A stretch of DNA of 64,000 nucleotides from Vreelandella songnenensis (GTDB taxonomy: Bacteria; Pseudomonadota; Gammaproteobacteria; Pseudomonadales; Halomonadaceae): contig NZ_PVTK01000001.1 of assembly GCF_003002925.1 (NCBI RefSeq), positions 558,001-622,000 of the forward strand, given 5' to 3'. A program made the position numbers and the translations under genes. This document shows, piece after piece, positions 9,652-19,055 of this stretch (positions are counted from its first letter, which is position 1; every line of letters begins with the position of its first letter). The notes beneath the pieces were generated by a model. It ran no database searches and was not told the origin of the DNA. It saw nothing but the letters and a program-made list of their open reading frames with translations.

Positions 9652-9918
9652 CTAACGAAGCTGGCTATCTTTACTGCCCCGACGATTGTAGCCACTTACG
9701 TTCGACTGCTTTTTATCCTGCTCGTTCTGGCAGTTGATGCACAGCCGAACGCCCGGCACGGCCAAGCGCCGCGCCTCAGGTATCACGGCATCACACTCTT
9801 CGCAGTGCCGGCGGCTCTCACCACGCGGAAGCTGGCTGCGCGCCCGTTCCACGGCGTCATCCAGCGTTCTCTCGATCTGTTCCTGCTCGGCACCATCCTT
9901 TGCCCATCCTCCGGCCAT
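9652..9918 (-). CDS. DksA/TraR-type C4 zinc finger protein
   Basis: 88-aa protein with a four-cysteine zinc finger (Cys39-x2-Cys42 ... Cys60-x2-Cys63) in the context HCEECDAVIPEARR...VRLCINCQ, the DksA/TraR signature, and a short N-terminal helix instead of the DksA coiled coil. This size and layout resemble E. coli YbiI. It lacks the long coiled coil that inserts into the RNA polymerase secondary channel, so a DksA-like transcription role is not assured. The C-terminal tail is basic and polar. Confidence 0.85.
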   Translation of the reverse strand: MAGGWAKDGAEQEQIERTLDDAVERARSQLPRGESRRHCEECDAVIPEARRLAVPGVRLCINCQNEQDKKQSNVSGYNRRGSKDSQLR

Positions 9919-10309
9919 TACCTGTCTCCTGTTGGGTTGGCGTTCACTACCAAGGGTAGCAGTAAAGCGCCAGACAGCTTATGAGACCACAGCTGACCAC
10001 GCATCATTCCATCGCTTTCCAGCTCGCGCTTCCCTGCGAAGGCCTCAGAAAGCCATACCCATAACGGCGTAGGCCACCAAGGAGACCAGCGCATCATTCA
10101 GAAAGATCGTGGCAGGTAATAACGAGGGCGTCAGCCAACCCGACGACACTTCGACAATATAGGAGTCGGAAGCTTATGCTCAAACAGGCACCCCTGTTCA
10201 TAGCCAAGAATTAGCGCCATCTATTATTGTTGATTCAAGAAGATGTTATGGCGCCTCGGGCTATACTCTCTATAATTCCCGTGCACTACAACGATGCCAG
10301 GACGCCGCC
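9919..10309. other. Intergenic region with methyltransferase promoter and possible coding remnant
   Basis: 391 bp without an intact gene. Near its right end a perfect -10 TATAAT (10271-10276) lies 34 bp before the methyltransferase ATG, although the matching -35 is poor. The minus strand at 10045-10173 has an unusual protein-like open stretch (separate entry). Otherwise nothing recognised. Confidence 0.5.
10045..10173 (-). pseudogene. Possible remnant of a small membrane protein
   Basis: A 43-codon open stretch bounded by stops, reading as a hydrophobic C-terminus (LLPATIFLNDALVSLVAYAV followed by MGMAF-stop). It has no ATG start and no ribosome site; a GTG at codon 8 or so is the only start option. 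It looks like the tail of a decayed membrane-protein gene, but chance cannot be ruled out at this length. Weak call. Confidence 0.2.
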
Positions 10310-11077
10310 ATGAACAACAGTACGCCTCATCCGCCAGGCCAGGAATGGAACGCTGGCCACTACGCTCACAATGCCGACTTTGTGCCTAAAATGGGTAGCG
10401 ATGTCATCAAGCTGCTCTCGCCGCAACCCGGCCAGCGAATTCTGGATCTGGGGTGTGGTGATGGCGCTCTGACCGAGCGCCTGCAAGAGCTGGGCGCTGA
10501 CGTTCTGGGGGTGGATAGCTCAGAAGATATGGTGGCCGCCGCTCGTGCGCGTGGCGTTACCGCGCGCGTCGTCGATGCTCACGAGCTCCCCTTTGACCAT
10601 GAGTTCGATGCGGTTTTCAGTAATGCGGCGCTTCACTGGATGCTGGACCCTCAGGCGGTTCTGTCCGGCGTGAAACGTGCATTGAAGCCGGGCGGGCGGT
10701 TTGTGGCGGAGTTTGGCGGCCATGGTAACGTGGCGGCCATCTGCACGGCGCTGATTGCCTCGCTTCAGTTTCGAGGCATCAGCGCCCGAGGACGGCACCC
10801 GTGGTACTTCCCTACCACGGAAGAGTACGCCCAGATACTGCAAACCGTAGGTTTCACGGTCGATAGCATCGAGCTCATTCCCCGCCCTACCCAGCTGCCT
10901 ACCGGCATGGCGGGATGGATAGAGACCTTTGCCAACCCCTTCCTGCACGGGCTGGAAGAGGATCTACGTCATTCAATCATCGACAATACTCTGGTACTGC
11001 TCTCCCACAGCTTGAGTGATGGCCAGGGTAACTGGACCGCCGACTACGTGCGTCTGCGGGTTTCGGCCCATATCTAG
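10310..11077 (+). CDS. Class I SAM-dependent methyltransferase
   Basis: 255-aa Rossmann-fold methyltransferase. Motif I ILDLGCGDGALTERL (44-58) binds SAM, an acidic GVDSSEDM follows at the end of strand beta-2, and FDAVFSNAALHWM is the motif IV/post region seen in the trans-aconitate and ubiquinone/menaquinone-type methyltransferases. The DFVPKMGSDVIKLLSPQPG lead-in is shared with the trans-aconitate group, but the substrate cannot be read from sequence. It is convergent with the chemoreceptor gene, 10 bp apart. Confidence 0.85.
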   Translation: MNNSTPHPPGQEWNAGHYAHNADFVPKMGSDVIKLLSPQPGQRILDLGCGDGALTERLQELGADVLGVDSSEDMVAAARARGVTARVVDAHELPFDHEFDAVFSNAALHWMLDPQAVLSGVKRALKPGGRFVAEFGGHGNVAAICTALIASLQFRGISARGRHPWYFPTTEEYAQILQTVGFTVDSIELIPRPTQLPTGMAGWIETFANPFLHGLEEDLRHSIIDNTLVLLSHSLSDGQGNWTADYVRLRVSAHI

Positions 11078-11087
11078 GGCATTGCGC

Positions 11088-12767
11088 CTAGAACTCATCC
11101 CACTCGTCAGCTGGCTCGGCCAGCGCCTTTCGAGAAGACGCTCGATGCGGCTGATGGAGTGCCTGCTTTGGCGTTGAAATAGCCGGCGGCGCAGGCACTG
11201 ACGCCGTGCTTGCTCCGCTCGCCTGCTCTTCCAGCCGGAAGGTGGCCATCAGCGCTGCCAACTGGCGCGCCTGACCTTCAAGGGCATTGGCGGCACTGCT
11301 GGTCTGCTGCACCAGCGCCGCGTTTTGCTGGGTGACCGAGTCCATTTCCGTCAGCGCGGCGTTGATCTGCTCGATACCGCCGTTCTGCTCCCGGCTTGCG
11401 GTGGAAATCTCGCCCATCAGCGTGGTGACCTGGCCAATTGCCTCCACCGTCTGCGAAATGGTCTTGCCACTGCGTTCGGCCTGTTCGGCACCGCCGGTGA
11501 TCTGCGCGGTGGTCTGCTCGATCAGGCTACGGATCTCTTTCGCCGAGGCAGCGCTGCGGGTGGCAAGCGAGCGAACCTCGCTGGCCACTACCGCAAACCC
11601 ACGCCCCTGCTCACCGGCTCTGGCGGCTTCAACGGAAGCATTCAGGGCCAGAATATTGGTTTGAAAGGCAATCGAATCGATCACTCCGATTATATCGTTG
11701 ACGCGATTGGCACTGTCGGCGATTTCACGCATCAGCGTAACGGTGCGCTGAACTTCCTTGCCCCCCGCTTCAGCTGACTGGGACGCCGCCGCCGACAGCT
11801 CATCGGCCGCCTGCGCCGATTCTGCGTTTCTACTTACCGTGGTCGACATCTGCTCCATGCTGGACGCGGTTTGCTGAAGTGCCGACGCCTGCTGTTCGGT
11901 GCGTGAAGAGAGGTCCTGGCTGCCCGCCGAAATCTCGCCGGCGCCGCTGAATACACTTTCACTACTGCCGCGTAGCGAAACGACCAACGCTTTCAACTTG
12001 GACTGCATCGCCGCCAGTGCGCTGAACAGTTGGCCCACTTCATTACGGCCACGCGCCTCGATACGTCCGGTCAGATCGCCATCGGCGATATGCGAAAAGT
12101 GGGCAATCGCCTGATTAAGCGGATATACGACGCCCCGCATCATTGCCATGCGGATAATGATTGCGGCAACAAGCGATACCACCAGCAGCGCCAAGGCGAT
12201 CGTACCCACCGTTTGCGCCAGCTGGTCCACCTGCTCGATCACGCGCTGCCCTCGGGCTTCGGTATAGGCAATAAAGTCTCCCATAGCTTCATCAAGCTGG
12301 GCACTGCTTTCACCCAAGGCCTCCTGACGGCGCTGTACCTGAAATGGCGGAGCCTCGAGCAGCGGCACGATTCCTTCAATAACGAAGGCTTCATAGGCCA
12401 GCACTACCGCCTCGCGGTAACGAGCAAGCTCAGTATCCTCGGGGATTGGCAGCGCTTGAAACTCTTCAAAACGCGCCTGTGCCGCGGCTACCGCTTGAGT
12501 TGCCAGCAGCAGGCTGTCCTGGCCGCGTTCAGCGTTGCCCTGAGTACTGAAGCTGGCAAAACGATCCAGAAAGGTCTGTGCTCTTAGTGCGTTGACCTGG
12601 GTGCGGTTAGCCAGGTTGGTCAATCGCACGTTGATATCGGCAAGTTCTTCCAGGGCGCGTCCGCTTGTGTGATTGGTATAAAACGCAAGCCCGCTGATCA
12701 GCCCGATCATGAGTACCATCAGGGCCAGCGCAGCGGTCAAACTCCACTTAATTGAGAGATGCTTCAT
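11088..12767 (-). CDS. Methyl-accepting chemotaxis protein
   Basis: 559-aa inner-membrane chemoreceptor. Layout: TM1 (10-31), periplasmic four-helix-bundle sensor (about 32-186), TM2 (187-210), HAMP (211-262), then the cytoplasmic signalling hairpin with the highly conserved tip around [15 protein letters not shown]. The C-terminus ends in EWDEF, an xWxxF-type pentapeptide that docks CheR/CheB in high-abundance receptors such as Tsr/Tar. Ligand unknown. No che genes are nearby, so it is an orphan receptor feeding a pathway elsewhere. Confidence 0.93.
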   Translation of the reverse strand: MKHLSIKWSLTAALALMVLMIGLISGLAFYTNHTSGRALEELADINVRLTNLANRTQVNALRAQTFLDRFASFSTQGNAERGQDSLLLATQAVAAAQARFEEFQALPIPEDTELARYREAVVLAYEAFVIEGIVPLLEAPPFQVQRRQEALGESSAQLDEAMGDFIAYTEARGQRVIEQVDQLAQTVGTIALALLVVSLVAAIIIRMAMMRGVVYPLNQAIAHFSHIADGDLTGRIEARGRNEVGQLFSALAAMQSKLKALVVSLRGSSESVFSGAGEISAGSQDLSSRTEQQASALQQTASSMEQMSTTVSRNAESAQAADELSAAASQSAEAGGKEVQRTVTLMREIADSANRVNDIIGVIDSIAFQTNILALNASVEAARAGEQGRGFAVVASEVRSLATRSAASAKEIRSLIEQTTAQITGGAEQAERSGKTISQTVEAIGQVTTLMGEISTASREQNGGIEQINAALTEMDSVTQQNAALVQQTSSAANALEGQARQLAALMATFRLEEQASGASTASVPAPPAISTPKQALHQPHRASSRKALAEPADEWDEF

Positions 12768-12876
12768 CTTGTTGATCCCCTTGCTTTTTTATAGGTTGTT
12801 TATATCTGTCGGCCAGAGTAAACCAAGCTGAAGCATTTTTCGGGGCACTATCGACCTATGTATAACGGGTAGGCAT

Positions 12877-12909
12877 AAAAAAACCCACCGAGGCTTAGCC
12901 GCGGTGGGT
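12877..12909 (-). terminator. Terminator of the alcohol dehydrogenase gene
   Basis: Stem ACCCACCG (12883-12890) / CGGTGGGT (12902-12909), followed on the minus strand by a run of seven T residues. It lies 20 bp after the stop of the minus-strand alcohol dehydrogenase gene. Confidence 0.85.
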
Positions 12910-12928
12910 GGTTTACATCACCACTTGA

Positions 12929-13990
12929 TTAAGCGGCGGTGTCCTTCAGCGTTGCCATATCAATAACGAAGCGATAGCGCACGTCGCCTTTTTCCATGCG
13001 CTCGAAACCTTCGTTGATATTATTGATATCCAGCATCTCGATATCGCAGGTAATGCCCTGCTCGGCGCACAGCTGGAGCAGCTCTTCGGTTTCCGCGATG
13101 CCGCCAATCAGCGAGCCCGCCACTACCCGGCGCTTGAACACCAGGTTGAAGGCTTCGATTGCCGGTTCGATCGGCTCCAGAAGACCTACGATGATATGCG
13201 TACCGTCGTATTTAAGCGACGTAAGGTAGGGGTTCAGGTCGTGCTGTACGGGCACGGTGTCCAGCATGAAATCGAAGGTTTCCGCGACGGCTTCCATTTG
13301 TGCCGGATCGCTCGATACCACCACGTGATCGGCGCCGTTACGCTTGGCTTCTTCTACCTTGGCGTCAGAGCGGGTAAATACAGTGACTTCCGCGCCCAGG
13401 GCCTTGGCAAGCTTCACACCCATGTGGCCAAGGCCACCCATACCAATCACGCCCACCTTGTGACCTTTACCTACACCGTGATGCTTGAGCGGTGAATAGG
13501 TGGTAATACCGGCGCACAGAATCGGCGCGGCAGAAGCCAGGTCGATACCGTCGGGCATTTTTATAACGAAGTGCTCGCTGACCACGATGGCATCCGAGTA
13601 GCCGCCCTGGGTCAGGGTACCGTCCACGCGGTCTTCACTGCCATAGGTCATGGTGAAACCTTCCAGGCAGTACTGCTCCACGCCATCCTTGCAGGCGCTG
13701 CAGGTGCGGCAGGAGTCTACCATGCAGCCAACCCCGACCAAGTCGCCCGCCTTCAAACGGCTCACCTTGTCACCCACGGCGGTGACCCGGCCCACGATTT
13801 CATGACCAGGGACCACCGGGTACTGGCTCATGCCCCAGTCGTTGCGCGCAAAGTGCAGATCGCTGTGGCAAACGCCGCAGTAGAGAATCTCGATGGCGAC
13901 ATCATCGGAGCGCGGCTCGCGGCGCTCGAATGAAAAAGGGGCTAACGGTTTATCCGCTGCAAAGGCAGCGTAGGATTTAGCTTGGCTCAT
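12929..13990 (-). CDS. Zinc-dependent NAD(P)H alcohol dehydrogenase (YahK/CAD type)
   Basis: 353-aa medium-chain dehydrogenase, likely an aldehyde reductase with broad substrate range. Catalytic zinc ligands are Cys41 (YCGVCHSD), His63-Glu64 (PGHEIVG) and a later cysteine; structural zinc ligands are Cys94, Cys97, Cys100 and Cys108. The nucleotide motif GMGGLGHMG follows. The MSQAK start is chosen because AAAGGAG precedes it; a GTG-like upstream extension is unsupported. It is divergent from an AraC regulator of the YqhC-type family, which in E. coli controls an aldehyde reductase, so aldehyde detoxification is a reasonable guess. Confidence 0.9.
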   Translation of the reverse strand: MSQAKSYAAFAADKPLAPFSFERREPRSDDVAIEILYCGVCHSDLHFARNDWGMSQYPVVPGHEIVGRVTAVGDKVSRLKAGDLVGVGCMVDSCRTCSACKDGVEQYCLEGFTMTYGSEDRVDGTLTQGGYSDAIVVSEHFVIKMPDGIDLASAAPILCAGITTYSPLKHHGVGKGHKVGVIGMGGLGHMGVKLAKALGAEVTVFTRSDAKVEEAKRNGADHVVVSSDPAQMEAVAETFDFMLDTVPVQHDLNPYLTSLKYDGTHIIVGLLEPIEPAIEAFNLVFKRRVVAGSLIGGIAETEELLQLCAEQGITCDIEMLDINNINEGFERMEKGDVRYRFVIDMATLKDTAA

Positions 13991-14194
13991 CAGATACAAC
14001 TCCTTTCATCGGTGATCCTCTTGACCATGAGGACGCCTGATCATTATTCGCCGATTGGGGCGCAATAACGATGGGCTAAGCTCCGTATTTCTTGCCTATT
14101 ACTCCGAATATATGTGATAAAATAACAAAAAATTGCTATATTTCGTCATTATTGTCCGATTCACTCTACCCTCCAACACTTCTGACGGGCCTTC

Positions 14195-15088
14195 ATGAGC
14201 ACGCTGCTTGCAAACCAACCGCCGTTAGCGCGCACCATCGCCGCGCTGACCAAGGCCGATGGGATCACCCAGACACGCCTGCCGGGCGTCTCACTGCTCT
14301 GCCTGGGCCGCCACCAGGTACGTACGCCGCTGCTCTACGAACCCAGCCTGACCGTTATCGCCCAAGGCCGGAAAGTGGGCTATCTGGGTGATCGTGAAAT
14401 TCACTACAACCCCGGCCAGTACTTGGTGCAAACCCTGCCACTACCTTTCGAGTGTGAAACCCACGGTTCACCCGAGGCACCGCTGCTGGGTATTTCCGTC
14501 AAACTGGACCCGGCGCTGTTAAGCGAAATGGTCATGACCATGGGCGACATCAGTGCCCCCACCCCTTCCCCAATGCCCATGGCATCGGTGGCCATGACTG
14601 CGGGCATGCAGGATGCAGTCGGCCGGCTGGCAGGCACACTGAGATGTGAAACGGAGTGTTCCATCATGGGCGCGGCACGCATTCGCGAGGTGGTGTTCGA
14701 GGCACTCAAGGGAGAACAGGGGCCAGCGCTTAGAGCACTGGTGAATGGCCAGGGGCACTATTCACGCATTGTGCAGGTGCTGTCCAGACTTCACGTAAGC
14801 TTTGCCGATGAGTTTACCGTCGAGCAGTTGGCGCAGCAGGCCAGCATGAGCGTCTCGACGTTTCATCAGTACTTCAAGCAGATCACCCGCGCCTCCCCCG
14901 CCCAGTATCTGAAGCGGCTGCGGCTGATCAAAGCCCAGCAGCTTCTGTCCCAGCAGGGGCACAACGTCAATCAGGCGGCATTGAAGGTGGGCTATCGCAG
15001 CGCGGCACAGTTCAGCCGTGACTATAAACGCTACTTTGGAGAATCCCCGCTGCAGCACCGTCGTCAGGAGCAGGCGCTGCAGGGGTAG
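14195..15088 (+). CDS. AraC-family transcriptional regulator (AraC_N type)
   Basis: 297 aa: an N-terminal cupin-like AraC_N domain (about 15-165, with LPLPFECETHGSPEAPLLGISV) and two C-terminal helix-turn-helix motifs (about 195-290, MSVSTFHQYFKQITRASPAQYLKRLRL and VGYRSAAQFSRDYKRYFGESP). This architecture is that of YqhC, the aldehyde-responsive activator of yqhD. It is transcribed divergently from the zinc alcohol dehydrogenase across about 200 bp, so it probably regulates that gene. The ribosome site before the ATG is weak. Confidence 0.9.
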   Translation: MSTLLANQPPLARTIAALTKADGITQTRLPGVSLLCLGRHQVRTPLLYEPSLTVIAQGRKVGYLGDREIHYNPGQYLVQTLPLPFECETHGSPEAPLLGISVKLDPALLSEMVMTMGDISAPTPSPMPMASVAMTAGMQDAVGRLAGTLRCETECSIMGAARIREVVFEALKGEQGPALRALVNGQGHYSRIVQVLSRLHVSFADEFTVEQLAQQASMSVSTFHQYFKQITRASPAQYLKRLRLIKAQQLLSQQGHNVNQAALKVGYRSAAQFSRDYKRYFGESPLQHRRQEQALQG

Positions 15089-15107
15089 TGAGCCTTACTT
15101 GGCGAAC

Positions 15108-15533
15108 TTACTTGGCAAAGATCTGGCTCTTGTCCTTGAATGCCTTGAACTCCAGCGCGTTACCGCAGGGGTCGAGCAGGAACATGGTGGCCTGCTCGCC
15201 CACCTGCCCCTTGAAGCGCACGTAAGGCTCGATCACGAACTCGATGCCCTGCGCTTTCAAGCGCTCGGCGAGTGCTTCCCACTCATCCCACTCCAGTAGC
15301 ACGCCAAAGTGCGGCACCGGCACGTCGTGGCCGTCCACCGGGTTGGTGTGGGCGCTCTCCTGGCCGGGCGTTTTCGGGTGGCCGTGAATGACCAGCTGAT
15401 GGCCGAAGAAATTGAAGTCGACCCAGTTCTCGCTGGAACGCCCTTCTTCCAGGCCGAATACGTCGTTATAGAACGCGCGGGCCAGCGCCACATCGTAAAC
15501 GGGGATGGCCAGATGGAACGGGGAAAGGCTCAT
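15108..15533 (-). CDS. VOC family protein (glyoxalase/dioxygenase-like)
   Basis: 141-aa single vicinal-oxygen-chelate protein with paired beta-alpha-beta-beta-beta units ([23 protein letters not shown] at the start, [16 protein letters not shown] at the end, which includes the metal-ligand glutamate). The MSLSPF start is preferred because AGGAGATCACC lies just before it. Metal-dependent lyase or dioxygenase chemistry is possible; the substrate is unknown. It is divergent from a LysR regulator 128 bp away, probably its controller. Confidence 0.8.
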   Translation of the reverse strand: MSLSPFHLAIPVYDVALARAFYNDVFGLEEGRSSENWVDFNFFGHQLVIHGHPKTPGQESAHTNPVDGHDVPVPHFGVLLEWDEWEALAERLKAQGIEFVIEPYVRFKGQVGEQATMFLLDPCGNALEFKAFKDKSQIFAK

Positions 15534-15661
15534 GGTGATCTCCTGCACGGTCATTGTAAGGTGGCTAGCGGCGGCCAGCCGGTAGTGATAGCCATCCTAG
15601 GCCGGGCCATGGGAAAATAAAATCAATATATTTTTCGCCAACCCACAAAAACTATTTATCA

Positions 15662-16537
15662 ATGATACGCGAGTTGAAAACCCTTACTGCCGTTGCCCAG
15701 GAAGGCACCTTCGCCGCTGCCGCGCACAAGATCGGCTTGACCCAGGCCGCGGTCAGCGCCCAGATGAAGCGCCTTGAAGAGGCGCTGAATGTTGCCCTGT
15801 TCGTTCGCAAGGGCCGTTCGGCGGCGCTGACGCCGCAGGGTCAGGAGGTGCTGCAACAGGCCCATACCCTGCTGGCGCTTTACCGGAACCTGGGGGAAGC
15901 CAATACCGACATGCAGGCAATGACTCCAGTCACTATTGGCGCCATTGCCTCTATTCAACGCTCGCTGTTACCCGAGGCGCTGGCGCGCTTTCATCATGCT
16001 TACCCAGGCTGCCGCACGCGGGTACTGCCCGGGCTTTCCATGGCGCTGGTCAATCAGGTGGATGCCGGCGAGCTTGATATGGCGGCCATCATTCGCCCCT
16101 CATTCACGCTGCACAGCGACCTGCGCTGGACACCGCTGGCCCATGAACCTTTTCGCCTGATGGTTCCGGCCGCTGTTGAAGGTGATGACTGGCGTGAGCT
16201 GCTTGGCCGTGAACCCTTCGTGCGCTACGACCGCTCATCTTTCGGGGGGCGTCAGGTAGACCGCTTTCTACGCGGCCATCATGTTCAAGTGAAGGAGATA
16301 TGCGAAGTGGACGAGCTGGATACCATTATCCAACTCGTGGCTCATGGGGTGGGTATCGCCCTGGTGCCCCAGGTGGCCGCGCTTCAGCCCTGGCCTGCCA
16401 CGGTACGCGCAGTGAATCTGGGCGTGCACACCTTTCATCGTGATGTTGGCCTGATACACCGGGCAAGCAGTCAGTTAAGCGAACCGGCCCGGGCACTTGC
16501 CCAGTTTATCTGCGAGGCCGCCAGAACCGACCTGTAA
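15662..16537 (+). CDS. LysR-family transcriptional regulator
   Basis: 291 aa, with an N-terminal winged helix (1-60, LKTLTAVAQEGTFAAAAHKIGLTQAAVSAQMKRLEE type) and a periplasmic-binding-like effector domain (about 88-285). Divergent from the VOC gene, which is the usual LysR target arrangement. No obvious ribosome site precedes the ATG. The gene ends in a strong bidirectional terminator shared with mqo. Confidence 0.9.
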   Translation: MIRELKTLTAVAQEGTFAAAAHKIGLTQAAVSAQMKRLEEALNVALFVRKGRSAALTPQGQEVLQQAHTLLALYRNLGEANTDMQAMTPVTIGAIASIQRSLLPEALARFHHAYPGCRTRVLPGLSMALVNQVDAGELDMAAIIRPSFTLHSDLRWTPLAHEPFRLMVPAAVEGDDWRELLGREPFVRYDRSSFGGRQVDRFLRGHHVQVKEICEVDELDTIIQLVAHGVGIALVPQVAALQPWPATVRAVNLGVHTFHRDVGLIHRASSQLSEPARALAQFICEAARTDL

Positions 16538-16571
16538 AAAAACGCCAGCCCCGTAAAGGGCTGGCGTTTTT
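16536..16571. terminator. Bidirectional terminator between lysR and mqo
   Basis: Perfect 11-bp stem AACGCCAGCCC (16541-16551) / GGGCTGGCGTT (16558-16568), with A-run on the left and T-run on the right, so it can stop transcription from both convergent genes. Confidence 0.9.
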
Positions 16572-16622
16572 ACACGTTACATCCATTGACACGGGTCGTT
16601 GCCAACCCGGGCCTTCGTCGCC

Positions 16623-18323
16623 TTACAGGGCGACTTCTTCTGCTTCGTCGTTCTGAGCTTCGCTTTCAGCCGCGCCCTGCTCGGCACTGCTTTCACTGCC
16701 GGCGTCGGTAGCTTCTGATTCAGGCTCGGCATTTTCCACTTCCGTCAATGCGTCAGTGTCCTGCTCTACTGAATTCATTGGCTCATTCAAGGCCAGCGTT
16801 TGCGCCGTATAAGCACGCATTTCGCGTAAAAGCTCGGGGTTCTCCGACAGACGCTGGCCGTAAGACGGCACGATCTCAAGCAGTTTTTCCTGCCACTCGT
16901 CGCTTGCTACCTGCTCGGCGAATACGTTTTCCAGTAGACGCAGCATGATGGTCGGCGAGGTAGAAGCCCCCGGCGATGCACCCAAAAGTGCGGCAATGGA
17001 GCCGTCTTCAGCGCTGACCACTTCGGTACCGAACTGAAGCTTGCCACCCTCGTCCGGGTCATTCTTGATGATCTGAACACGCTGGCCGGCGGTCCACAGC
17101 GTCCAGTCATCGGGATTCGCTTGTGGATAGAAGTCCTGCAGCGCCTCAAAGCGGTCGTCATCGGACATCATTACCTGGCCTATCAGGTAGCGCACCAGGT
17201 TGAAGTTGTGCATACCTACCTGAGCGGTCGGCCATACGTTGTTGAACGTGATGGAACCAAACAGGTCGGTCCAGGAGCCCTCTTTCAGGAACTTGCTCGA
17301 GAAGGTGGCAAACGGGCCAAAGAACAGGGCCGGCTCGCCATCCAGGTTACGAAAGTCCATATGCGGCACCGACATCGGCGGAGAACCTTCACCGGCCTTG
17401 GCATATACCTTGATCTGATGCTGGGCTACGACATCAGGATTGGTGGTGTACAGAAACTGGCCACCCACCGGGAAACCGGCGTAGGCATCGGCTTCAGGAA
17501 TACCGGCTTCCTGCAGCAGCGGCAGTGCCGCACCGCCGGCACCGATAAAGACAAAGCGCGCGTCGATGCTTGTTTCATCACCGCTTTCAAGGTTCTTGAC
17601 CGTGACGTGCCAGCTGTCGTCATCGTTGCGCTCAAGGCCACGCACTTCACTGTTGAGTGACAGCGTGAAGTTGTCGCTATCGCCGAGCGCTTCAATCATC
17701 TGACGGGTCTGGGCGCCGTAGTTGACCTCGGTACCCATCTGCATGCGGGTCGCAGCTACCGGGGTATCTTCATCACGGCCAGCCATCACCAACGGCATCC
17801 ACTCAGCGATCTCTTCACGATCCTCTGAATACTCCATGCCTTCGTACAGCGGGTTCTCGGTCATGCGCGCATAGCGCTCGCGCAGGAAGGCAACATCGTC
17901 CTCGCCCCATACCAGCGCATGGTGGGGTACCGTGTTGATAAATTCAGCCGGGTTGCTCAGGATACCCTGGTCGACCTGGTGCGCCCAGAACTGGCGGGAA
18001 AGCTCGAACTGCTCGGTCACGTTCACCGCGCGCTCGATTTCAACGTGGTTGCCGTCGCCAGGCGTATAGTTCATTTCCATGAAGGCAGAGTGACCGCTGC
18101 CCGCATTGTTCCAGGCGTTGGAGCTCTCGTCGGCTACCTGACCCAGACGCTCATAAAGATGAATGTCCCACTCGGGTTCCAGCTCCTGAAGATAGGTACC
18201 CAGCGTGGCGCTCATGATGCCGCCACCAATCAATACAACGTCAACCGGCTCATCCGCCGAAACGGGCATCGCTGCCATCGCCAGAAGCGGTGAACAGAGT
18301 AAAAAACTTAAACGTTTATGCAT
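16623..18323 (-). CDS. mqo: Malate:quinone oxidoreductase
   Basis: FAD-dependent membrane-associated enzyme oxidising malate to oxaloacetate and reducing quinone, an NAD-independent alternative in the TCA cycle. 566 aa. The FAD motif [10 protein letters not shown] and the family blocks [25 protein letters not shown] and [10 protein letters not shown] are present. Unlike typical Mqo it begins with a hydrophobic, signal-like stretch (about 3-23) ending ADEPVD and carries a roughly 50-residue very acidic tail (Glu/Asp/Ser/Ala rich). The start is set at MHKRLSF with AGGAT upstream; the longer open frame reaching 18779 has no support. Confidence 0.95.
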   Translation of the reverse strand: MHKRLSFLLCSPLLAMAAMPVSADEPVDVVLIGGGIMSATLGTYLQELEPEWDIHLYERLGQVADESSNAWNNAGSGHSAFMEMNYTPGDGNHVEIERAVNVTEQFELSRQFWAHQVDQGILSNPAEFINTVPHHALVWGEDDVAFLRERYARMTENPLYEGMEYSEDREEIAEWMPLVMAGRDEDTPVAATRMQMGTEVNYGAQTRQMIEALGDSDNFTLSLNSEVRGLERNDDDSWHVTVKNLESGDETSIDARFVFIGAGGAALPLLQEAGIPEADAYAGFPVGGQFLYTTNPDVVAQHQIKVYAKAGEGSPPMSVPHMDFRNLDGEPALFFGPFATFSSKFLKEGSWTDLFGSITFNNVWPTAQVGMHNFNLVRYLIGQVMMSDDDRFEALQDFYPQANPDDWTLWTAGQRVQIIKNDPDEGGKLQFGTEVVSAEDGSIAALLGASPGASTSPTIMLRLLENVFAEQVASDEWQEKLLEIVPSYGQRLSENPELLREMRAYTAQTLALNEPMNSVEQDTDALTEVENAEPESEATDAGSESSAEQGAAESEAQNDEAEEVAL

Positions 18324-18464
18324 GTCATATCCTGACGATACGAAAAAACTTACCGGAGCGATGAAAGCCCGGTATCGAGGGGGTATTATATGTCGACGAA
18401 AGTCTAACAAGATTACTGCTTTTCGGAAACCAGCATGATAGACAAGCGCAAAGGAAAGTGAGGC

Positions 18465-18680
18465 ATGAGACCTGAAGATCTGGAAAAACTGGTTGTCCAA
18501 ACAATGCCTTACGGTAAATACCAAGGCTGGCTGATTGCTGACCTGCCAGGGCCCTATCTCAACTGGTTTGCACGGGAAGGGTTCCCCTCCGGCGAGATTG
18601 GTCAACTGCTCCACCTGATGCACGAAATTGACCATAACGGGCTGAGCGCTCTTCTCGACCCGCTGCGCAAATCCTCGTGA
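18465..18680 (+). CDS. DUF3820 family protein
   Basis: 71-aa protein matching the DUF3820 consensus: [22 protein letters not shown]-type core then a Phe-Pro-Ser-Gly-Glu-Ile-Gly-x-Leu-Leu helix. Family members are small predicted cytoplasmic proteins, some described as putative quorum-sensing-regulated factors; function is not established. It lies divergent from mqo and its stop is 1 bp from the stop of the convergent small gene. Confidence 0.8.
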   Translation: MRPEDLEKLVVQTMPYGKYQGWLIADLPGPYLNWFAREGFPSGEIGQLLHLMHEIDHNGLSALLDPLRKSS

Positions 18681-18681
18681 G

Positions 18682-19023
18682 CTAACGCGAGGCAAGCGCC
18701 TGAGCGTATTCCGCACGGTAGGCGGCCGCGTGACGTGAAGGGTCATCGGGAAAGCGTCCAAGTGCCACCGCCAGCTCAAAAAAACCCGCTGCCGGTAGAG
18801 GCTCGCCGCGCCTGCTTACCACCAGTGCAGCCATCAACGGCTGACGAGACGCCGCGTCCTCGCGCATCAGTTGTTCAAGCGCTTGAGCCACCCGCTGAAT
18901 CGTTCGCGGTGGGGTTAAATCAAGTCGCTGTGCGACCTGCTGATAGGTCATCGGCAAGGTGCTCTCGGGAGCAGTGGCCAAGAGTTGGCGAATGGCGTCG
19001 GCTAGCGGCACGGATGCGGGCAT
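18682..19023 (-). CDS. Small conserved protein, winged-helix-like
   Basis: 113 aa. The N-terminal half ([28 protein letters not shown]) reads as a helix-turn-helix/winged-helix segment; the centre [30 protein letters not shown] resembles a conserved family of small proteins I have seen annotated only as hypothetical. No catalytic motif. It precedes a phosphoesterase gene on the same strand by 32 bp on its downstream side. Confidence 0.6.
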   Translation of the reverse strand: MPASVPLADAIRQLLATAPESTLPMTYQQVAQRLDLTPPRTIQRVAQALEQLMREDAASRQPLMAALVVSRRGEPLPAAGFFELAVALGRFPDDPSRHAAAYRAEYAQALASR

Positions 19024-19055
19024 GAGGCCCTCCTACTGAATGGCGAACGGCTGGA

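Noticed and set aside
16623-18779. Mqo starting at 18779 with a 152-residue extension.
   Set aside because: The extension is not related to Mqo and overlaps the DUF3820 gene on the other strand; the MHKRLSF start has a ribosome site and gives the known FAD motif close to the N-terminus.
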